A stretch of DNA of 13,512 nt from Bacteroidota bacterium (GTDB taxonomy: Bacteria > Bacteroidota > Bacteroidia > Chitinophagales > Saprospiraceae): positions 1-13,512 of the forward strand of contig JAKQGD010000610.1 of NCBI GenBank assembly GCA_029573365.1, given 5' to 3'. Made by a program: the position numbers and the translations under genes. Under the pieces are notes generated by a model. The model had not been told where the DNA came from, ran no database searches, and saw only the letters and a list, made by a program, of their open reading frames with translations. Below, in pieces: positions 7,464 to 13,512 of the stretch (position 1 is the first letter of the stretch; each line of letters begins with the position of its first letter).

Positions 7464-7862
7464 ATGGCAAAAAGAAATCCTATCGTCAATGCTTTCATGA
7501 AAAAATGTCCCCGATGTCAGGAAGGCGACCTATTTATCAAACCGTTTGAAATTTCCAATCCTCTAAATATGCCCGACCATTGTCCGGTGTGCAATCAAAA
7601 ATACCTCCCTGAGCCCGGATTTTACTATGGAGCCATGTTTCTGTCCTATATCTTTTCAGCTTTTTTCTTTCTGGGAATAGTAGGTATTTGTCTGATGGTT
7701 TTTAAGATGTCAGCCAATGCAGCCATCGGAGTGATGTTGCTGGTCGCTGCAGCTACTTATTTTTTCTTTCTCCGCATGTCCAGATCCATATGGATCAATC
7801 TTCTGATTAAGTATGACCCAAAAGCCAGAGATAAAAAAGAAGTGAAGGGTTTTGGGTATTGA
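7464..7862 (+). CDS. DUF983 family zinc-ribbon membrane protein
   Basis: 132 residues with two Cys pairs, CPRC (15-18) and CPVC (40-43), that would hold one zinc, followed by two membrane helices at roughly 57-80 and 86-105 and a basic C-terminal tail. The arrangement, plus the EPGFYYGAMF segment between ribbon and first helix, is that of the DUF983 family common in Bacteroidota and Alphaproteobacteria; no biochemical role is established. It starts 18 bases after purE and is likely the last gene of the purK-purE transcript, though nothing in the sequence links it to purine synthesis. No clear terminator follows it; the next gene has its own promoter. Confidence 0.88.
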   Translation: MAKRNPIVNAFMKKCPRCQEGDLFIKPFEISNPLNMPDHCPVCNQKYLPEPGFYYGAMFLSYIFSAFFFLGIVGICLMVFKMSANAAIGVMLLVAAATYFFFLRMSRSIWINLLIKYDPKARDKKEVKGFGY

Positions 7863-7982
7863 CCGGTATGCAGGACTGCTTGTTATTTTATATCCGGATA
7901 GATAATGATGGGATACCTGGTTTATTTTTGGAATGAACCAGACGGTTATTAGTAAAAATTTTACATAAAATATAAAATTTAG

Positions 7983-8013
7983 TTGCATAACTTAAATATA
8001 CGTTGTACTTTTG
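7983..8013 (+). promoter_or_regulatory. Bacteroidota consensus promoter of the blaI-like operon
   Basis: TTG (7983-7985), a 20-base spacer, then TACTTTTG (8006-8013), which matches the -7 consensus TAnnTTTG at every fixed base. Transcription should begin near 8018-8022, about 28 bases before the ATG at 8048. An A/T-only stretch with 8-bp inverted arms (AAATTTTA at 7956-7963, TAAAATTT at 7973-7980) lies directly upstream and could act as an UP-like element. Confidence 0.7.
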
Positions 8014-8024
8014 CATTGTAAGTT
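7989..8024. promoter_or_regulatory. Candidate BlaI-type operator dyad over the promoter
   Basis: AACTTA (7989-7994) and TAAGTT (8019-8024) are exact inverted copies whose centre coincides with the GTAC palindrome at 8005-8008 inside the -7 element. TTGTA also recurs three times (8003, 8016, 8023). BlaI/MecI repressors bind dyads at their own promoters, so autoregulation here is expected, but the half-sites in Bacteroidota are not known to me and the exact operator is a guess. Confidence 0.35.
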
Positions 8025-8047
8025 GTATTTTACCTAAAATTAATACC

Positions 8048-8425
8048 ATGCAAAAATTGACTAGGGCTGAGGAGGAGGTTATGCAAATGTTCTGGGACAG
8101 AGGACCTTCCCTAGTAAGTGCCCTAATAGATTCCATGCCAGAGCCCCGGCCGCCACATTCTTCTGTTTCTTCTATAGTTCGTATTTTGGAGAAGAAAGGT
8201 TTCCTTAGATATAAAGCCTATGGCAAGACTTACGAGTATTATCCTTCCATCAGCAAGAAGGAATATTCGAAGTTTTCTCTTTCCCGCCTGGTAAGCAATT
8301 ATTTTGAAGGATCTGTAAATTCACTGGTTACTTTTCTGATAGAAGAAAATGACATTACACTTTCGGAACTGGAGAAAATTAAGAGACAGGTTGATCAGGA
8401 TTCACAAAACGAAAAAGTAAATTAA
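8048..8425 (+). CDS. BlaI/MecI/CopY-family winged-helix repressor
   Basis: 125 residues from the ATG at 8048. An upstream TTG at 8003 would add 15 residues but lies inside the promoter -10 region, so it is rejected. The N-terminal part (about 1-70) is the BlaI winged helix: LTRAEEEVMQMFWDRGP, then the recognition-helix segment SSVSSIVRILEKKGFL (about 38-53), and the wing KAYGKTYEYYPSISK. The C-terminal helices (75-115) form the dimer domain, where BlaR1-type proteases trigger cleavage in the known systems. It is 2 bases upstream of the M56 peptidase gene, the standard blaI-blaR1 layout in Bacteroidota. The expected role is dimeric repression of its own operon and of unlinked targets. No beta-lactamase gene is in the window, so resistance should not be assumed. 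Confidence 0.92.
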   Translation: MQKLTRAEEEVMQMFWDRGPSLVSALIDSMPEPRPPHSSVSSIVRILEKKGFLRYKAYGKTYEYYPSISKKEYSKFSLSRLVSNYFEGSVNSLVTFLIEENDITLSELEKIKRQVDQDSQNEKVN

Positions 8426-8427
8426 TT

Positions 8428-10293
8428 ATGTGGACCTACCTGTTGCAATCTTCCACTGCTCTCATAGTCCTTTATACTTTGTACTATGCTTTGCTGGAAA
8501 ACCTTACATTTTTCAGGAGTAATAGAGTTTTTTTACTGTTTTCGATAATTACTGCCTTAATTATCCCTGTTTTAGTACCTGTGATCAAACTTGAGCATGA
8601 ATCAATTCCTGTCATATATTGGTCTGATCTAAGCGAGGTTCTTGATATTACAGTGAGAGAAAAGCCAGCAGGTCTTGACATTTATAACCTGATACTAGAT
8701 GGTTTAAGTGCAATATATTTTGTTGGTGTTGTCCTTATTATTTTGCGGATGGTTGCAGGATTGTTCAGAATTTATAAATATGCCATTAACGGTAACATTT
8801 CACGGAAAAACGGCTATCGACTAGTCACGACCAATGAAGTACATCTACCTTTTTCTTTTTTTAGTTATATTTTTATAAGTAAAAAAGTGCCACTGAGTGA
8901 CAATCTGAATACCGTGCTTGATCATGAAAAAATTCATATTTCAAACTGGCATACAATCGATATTATTTTTGTTGAATTTGTACATGCCTTTTTTTGGTTT
9001 AACCCAATTATGATATTCTACAAAAGAGCATTGCGGCAGTCTCACGAATTTCTAGCTGATCACTTGATTTGCAAGTCTTTTCCATCAAAAAATTATATCC
9101 GATTGCTCCTTGCAGGCAGTACTTCGAACCTTGAGGTATCTCTAACTAATCATTTTTTCAATTCACAAATAAAAAACAGAATAGCTATGTTATCAAAATC
9201 AAAATCATCAAGGACATCAGTTTGGAATTACACACTTGTAGTTCCTTTCGTTTTGGTGCTTTTCTTATTTTTTTCATCTTCGAGCGGGGCAGCCAATTTT
9301 CATACAAGACAAGAAATATCACCAGATAATGATACAGTGACCTGGTTTAGTAATCCTGTCATGTTGCCCGGATTGAAAAATATTTACTTTGGAAAAGAAG
9401 TTATAAAAGTTACCGGTAAAGATGGAAAAATAATGAGTTTTTATACTGATAATGATGGTGATATGCAGGAATTTAAAAACATGTATGGTCCTATGCCGAA
9501 AATAAATAATGGGTTGCTTCATGTGGTGGACGAAAAGCCCAGATTTCCCGGTTGTGAGCATCTTGCCGATCAAGAACAAGAAGATTGCAGCAACAATAAT
9601 TTAGTCTCTTACGTACGAGGCCATATTTTATATCCTGAAATTGTAAAATTAAAAGGTGTTTCAGGAATGTGCGTGGCCAGTTTTGTTGTCACCAAGGAAG
9701 GTACAATAAAGGATATAATAATTTTAAAAACTCCGGACCCTTTAATTGGGGACCAAGTTAAAAAGGCAGTTGAGTCCATGAATGGCAACAATATAAAATG
9801 GCATCCTGGACTTAAGAATGGAGAGCCTGTCAATACGATGTTGACATTGCCGGTCAGATTTGCTTTTGAGGATAATAAAAATGAAGATAACCCTTCAGTA
9901 TCTTCGCAATCTGCAGTTGGTCATATCGAAACGATAGATGAAATGCCTTTGTTTTATCAAACGCCTGATATGGATAATTTTATTGAAAGGGTTGGTTTAA
10001 GCTTCAGACTCATAGACAATTTTATCACATCTAACCTGACTTATCCTGAAGAAGCTAAATTAAAAAGAGTCGAAGGAAAATGTATAATAAGATTGGTTAT
10101 TGATGCAGATGGTAATCTCAAAGATGCAATGATAAGGCAAGATATTGGCTATGGTTGCGGGTCTGCCGCTCTCGATGTCATAAGAAAAATGCCGAAATGG
10201 ATTCCGGGCAATAAAAACGGCAAACCTTGTAATACAGGTCTCGAACTCCCTGTGGTCTTTAAACTGGAAAATAAAACACTAAAAGAAAAATAA
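8428..10293 (+). CDS. BlaR1-like M56 membrane peptidase with two C-terminal TonB domains
   Basis: 621 residues. Membrane helices are at about 3-22, 33-53 and 92-112, then the M56 zinc peptidase with HEKIH at 166-170 and the downstream HEFLAD (206-211) carrying the likely third ligand Glu207; a last helix at about 266-284 leads to the periplasm. Instead of the penicillin-binding sensor of true BlaR1 there are two tandem TonB C-terminal-like domains. The first (about 370-480) has YPEIVKLKG and WHPGLKNGEP; the second (about 505-612) has YPEEAKLKR and WIPGNKNGKP. Cysteines at 376, 387 and 415 (first) and 552, 577 and 601 (second) may form disulfides. The likely role is a membrane antirepressor that senses an envelope signal through the TonB-like part and leads to BlaI cleavage; this is inference from BlaR1. 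The second domain lacks the FPGCE opening of the first. The stretch is clearly AT-richer than purE or the barrel gene. Confidence 0.9.
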   Translation: MWTYLLQSSTALIVLYTLYYALLENLTFFRSNRVFLLFSIITALIIPVLVPVIKLEHESIPVIYWSDLSEVLDITVREKPAGLDIYNLILDGLSAIYFVGVVLIILRMVAGLFRIYKYAINGNISRKNGYRLVTTNEVHLPFSFFSYIFISKKVPLSDNLNTVLDHEKIHISNWHTIDIIFVEFVHAFFWFNPIMIFYKRALRQSHEFLADHLICKSFPSKNYIRLLLAGSTSNLEVSLTNHFFNSQIKNRIAMLSKSKSSRTSVWNYTLVVPFVLVLFLFFSSSSGAANFHTRQEISPDNDTVTWFSNPVMLPGLKNIYFGKEVIKVTGKDGKIMSFYTDNDGDMQEFKNMYGPMPKINNGLLHVVDEKPRFPGCEHLADQEQEDCSNNNLVSYVRGHILYPEIVKLKGVSGMCVASFVVTKEGTIKDIIILKTPDPLIGDQVKKAVESMNGNNIKWHPGLKNGEPVNTMLTLPVRFAFEDNKNEDNPSVSSQSAVGHIETIDEMPLFYQTPDMDNFIERVGLSFRLIDNFITSNLTYPEEAKLKRVEGKCIIRLVIDADGNLKDAMIRQDIGYGCGSAALDVIRKMPKWIPGNKNGKPCNTGLELPVVFKLENKTLKEK

Positions 10294-10315
10294 TCTGGAT
10301 ATCTGTCGCCTGCTT

Positions 10316-11947
10316 TCAAAACACCACTTTAAGTCCCCCGATGACATTGGTACCCACGATCGGATATCCATACCATCGCTGATACTTGTTGTTCACCAGA
10401 TTTTCGGCGGTGAGATATACCTTTAATTTTTCTGTAATGGAGTATTCCACAGATACATTTAGGTCAAAAAGCACATCTGTTTTATCAGGCTTGCCTGTAA
10501 GGTCGAGGTAGTGGACACCATTGGCCAGAAACAAATCAGAACGTAGCTGCAGCTTGTCGTCCAGCAGTGTGTATTTAGCAAATGCGGAGCCCTGAAAGGT
10601 GGGGGTATGCCACGGCTGAGCAAGATTGTCAAGACTGAGGATATTTTGTTGGATCATTCCTCCCAATGACAAACTTTCCATAAGGGACAGGTCAACAGAA
10701 CCACTGATAAAGAAGATGCCTGTATCATCATAGTTCATATTGAATATGCGTGGATCTGCTGAATTATTGAGCATAAAAACCTGCCCTTTGACGTCCTTCC
10801 ACCCTGCTTTGGCTTCGTAGGTTATCCATAAAAATCTACCTCTGATCCCCCCGTAATATGAGCGGAAAACCGTGCTTGTCAGTGAGTCAAGAGAGGTGCT
10901 GATAAATGGATTAGCTTTGGTAATATTTGTAAGGTTATTGGCAAAATATTCCTGTCCCAATCCGGCAAATACCTGCAGTTTCTGGTTTTCAAGGCCATAA
11001 GAAACCAATATCTCTGGAAAAACGGATGTGCCCTTGTCGCCTGTTGACAAAATACTTGCTCCACCACTGAGGGTTAGCAAACCTATTTTGGTTTTGAGCA
11101 TGGGTCTTAACTGTGCTATGGTCAGGCTCAGTTCCCTATTGCCGGAAAATGAAGTATAATCCACTTCCGCATTAAGGCTAAGGACTGTCTTTTCGCCAAA
11201 CAATTTTTCTGCCCTGGCCTGGGCAAAGATGCCTCCTTCGTCCGCATCCGCATTGGTTATAGCCAGTTTTCTGACACCACCACTCACATTATAGTTTAGC
11301 GAAAACCGGGTGGGCTCGACATTGGATATGCCTGCCTTAATATGGTACGAATTTAGGTTTCTGGCCGAACTCTCCTCTGAAAACAGGCTGTCCACATTTA
11401 GGCCGGTGTGATAAAAATATCTCTTTCTGAAGTCTGTGGATACATTGCCAAACACTTTTAGGTTTTCTCTGACCATGTAGTGTCCATACAGACCCACGCC
11501 GGCATTTCTAAGCTTCTGATAGGGTACCTTGCTGCTGTTGTCCAATGACTCAAAATTTACTTCGGCACCAAGGTCATAAGAATCTTTTCTGGATACGTGG
11601 TAGCCGGCTGATACCCGTGGATTTTTACGGCTGCCATATCCGGCATACAGATATCCGTGGTTTACCTTAAATGGGGGATCTGCATCCATGGCCAGGGGCT
11701 TGATCTGCGGGTCCGGGTACTTTAGATCGGCAGGCAGTATGGTGATGTCGTATTTAAATTTTGGATCGTATGCCGCAGGTTGAGGTGCCGCAGGATCTAT
11801 ATTGATTCTTTTAGCTTCTTCCAGTATGGCTTCAAAAGATTTAATGACCTCAACCTGGTTGAGTTCCAGGTTTTTGGTGGTATCTTTTTGGGCAAATAAT
11901 GCCAGAGAAAAAGACAACAGGCACGCTGATAAAATTATATTTTTCAT
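10316..11947 (-). CDS. Outer-membrane beta-barrel, TonB-receptor-like without plug domain
   Basis: 543 residues with a signal peptide (MKNIILSACLLSFSLALFAQ, cut near residue 20). Residues 21-95 are a Pro-rich periplasmic segment that starts with NQVEVIK, reminiscent of the first strand of a TonB plug, but the rest of a plug (normally about 130 residues) is missing. From about 95 onward alternating amphipathic strands run to the end, with the TonB-receptor C-terminal pattern ENLVNNKYQRWYGYP and a final Phe after GGLKVV, the usual signal for barrel assembly. It would be called TonB-dependent receptor by similarity, but without a plug a gated uptake role is doubtful; a structural or partner role with the TPR protein is more likely. 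It starts 18 bases after the TPR stop and so shares its transcript. Its stop lies only 22 bases from the convergent M56 gene, with no terminator hairpin between them. Confidence 0.85.
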   Translation of the reverse strand: MKNIILSACLLSFSLALFAQKDTTKNLELNQVEVIKSFEAILEEAKRINIDPAAPQPAAYDPKFKYDITILPADLKYPDPQIKPLAMDADPPFKVNHGYLYAGYGSRKNPRVSAGYHVSRKDSYDLGAEVNFESLDNSSKVPYQKLRNAGVGLYGHYMVRENLKVFGNVSTDFRKRYFYHTGLNVDSLFSEESSARNLNSYHIKAGISNVEPTRFSLNYNVSGGVRKLAITNADADEGGIFAQARAEKLFGEKTVLSLNAEVDYTSFSGNRELSLTIAQLRPMLKTKIGLLTLSGGASILSTGDKGTSVFPEILVSYGLENQKLQVFAGLGQEYFANNLTNITKANPFISTSLDSLTSTVFRSYYGGIRGRFLWITYEAKAGWKDVKGQVFMLNNSADPRIFNMNYDDTGIFFISGSVDLSLMESLSLGGMIQQNILSLDNLAQPWHTPTFQGSAFAKYTLLDDKLQLRSDLFLANGVHYLDLTGKPDKTDVLFDLNVSVEYSITEKLKVYLTAENLVNNKYQRWYGYPIVGTNVIGGLKVVF

Positions 11948-11965
11948 CTGATTTCTTATTAATGT

Positions 11966-13512
11966 TTATTGGCCGTTTCGGTTTATCAATTCGAGTTGGT
12001 TGCCGGTGGATTTGATCCTGCTTCCACTTTTTTGCAGTTCTTCCACTTTTTTGAGTTTGGCGGAAGCCTCCTCTTTTAGGTCCTTGTCATCCGGGAAATT
12101 TTCAAGGATGGCCTCCAGGGCGGCACGGGCATTGAAAAGGTCTTTGCGGTCGGTGTATATGTCAGATAGCAACAAAAGGCTGCGGGCTATCCAATAGGGG
12201 TAGGCAGCATTGAGCTCATTGGCTTTGTTGCACAGGTCCTCGGCTTTCTGTGTATTGTTTTGTTTGTATTGTATCTCGGCCAACAAATACCTGGACTCTG
12301 CTGCCTGGTTGTTGTCTGACAACTGTGCCGTTTTTTCAAAGGCCGTGGTAGCCTGGACCCATTCGTTCTGTTTATAATGGTTTTTGGCAAGGTAATACCA
12401 TGCCGTGGCCTTTTCTTCGTTGGTTGCCTTTTTATTTTCTGTGACCAGAGGTGCATATTTTTTTACACCCTGGCCATCTGCCAACCGGAATGCACTCCTA
12501 AGTGCCCCGAGGGCCGCTTTGTATTTTTCGTCTTCATCACCGGCTGTGGAATAATTCAGGTCATAATACCTGTAAGCCTTGGCAAAGTCCTGAGTGTGGT
12601 TATAAGAAATCACAGCTGCCTTTCGCAGACATGCGGCATAATATTGTGATGATTTTAATGTGATGAGTTTTTCGTAATCGGCAAGGGCCTGGTCATACTT
12701 TTTTAAGAGTGTATATGATTCGCCCCTGAAATAGTGTGCGTTGGCCATGTTGAGACCGTTGGGGTATTTAGTCAGATAATTGTTGAATCCCGACACCGCT
12801 TTTTCATAATCGCCTTCATTGTATCTGATGGCTCCTACCATGTAGGCCAGAGAATCAGCCGCCGACTCTTTTATTTTATAGCCTGGCAGACTACTGGCAA
12901 ATTCCACATACTCTTCAGATTTGCCCAGGTCATTGATATATATTTCCTGAAGGCCCAGCAGAGCACTTTCGGCTTCTTTGGCCGATGGTTTGTTTTGGAA
13001 TATTGCCTTGTAATGGGTGATGGCAGTGGTCATGTCCCCTTTGTTGTACGCTATCAGAGCCAGTCTGATGAGTGATGCATTTTTTAGAGGGCTGGCAGGA
13101 TGTTTTGCGACAAGCTCGGTAAATGAAGTATAGGCATTGTCAGAATTGTCCAGTGATTGATATGTGTCTCCCAGCTGGAAAAGTGCGTCATCTGTATATT
13201 CCGAACTGCCGTAGGCCTTGACCTCCTGCATGGTCAGTATCTTTTCATATGGTTCGCCGGTGAGACCTTCTATGATGCCTTTCTGATAAAGGGCATATGG
13301 CACAGCTCCTTGTTTTCTGGCTATGGCTTGATTGTAATAAGAAAGTGCGTCTTTGTAATTGCGGGATTTAAACAGACAGTCACCTGTGCGTACCATTGCG
13401 TCCGGCCATACCTTTGACATAAGTTGCGGATCCTGTATTTTGGTATCTTTGATATTAAATCCGGTGAGGACATTTTTAAAGCTTTTTTCCGCATTTTTAT
13501 AATCGTCCATGG
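11966..13512 (-). CDS. Large tetratricopeptide-repeat protein, N-terminal part outside window
   Basis: The frame runs to the right edge; the Met at 13510 is inside a TPR helix (DDYKNAEKSFKNVL), so the true start lies beyond the window. The visible 514 residues are almost wholly TPR helices: examples are NYKDALSYYNQAI, YTDDALFQLGDTYQSL, DYEKAVSGFNNYLTKYP, KKYDQALADYEKL, WYYLAKNHYKQNEW and AESRYLLAEIQYKQNN. Near the C-terminus, PYWIARSLLLLSDIYTDRKD is, from memory, typical of the long (about 1000-residue) Bacteroidota TPR proteins that precede a TonB-receptor-like barrel gene. The end is a charged helix rich in Lys and Glu and a short Gly/Asn tail. TPR arrays bind protein partners; the operon partner here is the plug-less barrel, so a periplasmic scaffold at the outer membrane is the natural guess. 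A signal peptide cannot be checked. Confidence 0.9.
   Translation of the reverse strand, partial: MDDYKNAEKSFKNVLTGFNIKDTKIQDPQLMSKVWPDAMVRTGDCLFKSRNYKDALSYYNQAIARKQGAVPYALYQKGIIEGLTGEPYEKILTMQEVKAYGSSEYTDDALFQLGDTYQSLDNSDNAYTSFTELVAKHPASPLKNASLIRLALIAYNKGDMTTAITHYKAIFQNKPSAKEAESALLGLQEIYINDLGKSEEYVEFASSLPGYKIKESAADSLAYMVGAIRYNEGDYEKAVSGFNNYLTKYPNGLNMANAHYFRGESYTLLKKYDQALADYEKLITLKSSQYYAACLRKAAVISYNHTQDFAKAYRYYDLNYSTAGDEDEKYKAALGALRSAFRLADGQGVKKYAPLVTENKKATNEEKATAWYYLAKNHYKQNEWVQATTAFEKTAQLSDNNQAAESRYLLAEIQYKQNNTQKAEDLCNKANELNAAYPYWIARSLLLLSDIYTDRKDLFNARAALEAILENFPDDKDLKEEASAKLKKVEELQKSGSRIKSTGNQLELINRNGQ

Noticed and set aside
7891..7900. Perfect 10-base palindrome TATCCGGATA
   Set aside because: Isolated, about 90 bases before the blaI promoter, not repeated nearby; no supporting context for an operator.
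7917..7941. Inverted repeat CTGGTT/AACCAG after the DUF983 gene as a terminator
   Set aside because: Only 6 bp with a 13-base loop and no T tract on the 3' side (ACGGTTATT follows).
8003..8047. Extension of the BlaI-like protein to a TTG at 8003
   Set aside because: The TTG overlaps the promoter's -7 element, so it would not be in the transcript, and the extra 15 residues precede the normal BlaI N-terminus.
12187..12456. 89-codon very basic minus-strand frame inside the TPR gene
   Set aside because: Same strand but different frame of an intact TPR gene; the Lys/Arg/Thr-rich composition is a frame artefact.

Overview
The window looks like a chromosomal segment of a Bacteroidota bacterium, possibly of the Saprospiria/Chitinophagia kind; the exact lineage cannot be read from the sequence. 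The signs are a type IX secretion (T9SS) type A sorting domain, an OmpA/MotB-like protein with a coiled-coil linker, a BlaI + M56 peptidase pair whose sensor ends in TonB C-terminal domains, an outer-membrane barrel with a TonB-receptor-like C-terminus, a very good TTG-N20-TAnnTTTG promoter, and almost no Shine-Dalgarno sequences.

Layout from left to right. (1) 3-626, plus strand: 3' part of an OmpA-family cell-wall-anchoring gene, closed by a perfect 19-bp hairpin that also serves the convergent gene. (2) 755-3439, minus strand: one long delta-60-repeat, T9SS-secreted protein cut into two open frames by a single in-frame TAA; the signal peptide is in the first half and the sorting domain in the second. 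(3) 3544-4050, minus strand: a small unknown lipoprotein with its own likely promoter and terminator. (4) 4278-7862, plus strand: glycogen synthase (glgA), then purK and purE (the two-step AIR to CAIR route of purine synthesis, 1 nt apart), then a small DUF983 zinc-ribbon membrane protein. (5) 8048-10293, plus strand: an AT-richer blaI/blaR1-like regulatory pair, with a consensus promoter overlapped by a dyad that may be the operator. (6) 10316-13512, minus strand: an operon of a large TPR protein (its N-terminal part lies outside the window) followed by an outer-membrane barrel that lacks a TonB plug domain.

How the genes work together: purK and purE are consecutive steps of one pathway. BlaI and the M56/TonB protein should form a repressor and membrane antirepressor, but no beta-lactamase or other obvious target is nearby, so the signal and regulon are unknown. 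The TPR protein and barrel are likely a periplasm/outer-membrane partnership, inferred from the operon. The remaining neighbours appear independent. No RNA genes, CRISPR arrays, insertion sequences or phage genes were seen, and no gene-free stretch exceeds about 230 bases. The most notable single observation is the nonsense-split T9SS protein. I did not find a convincing undescribed multi-gene system; the BlaI-M56-TonB pair beside the TPR/plug-less barrel operon is the nearest candidate.
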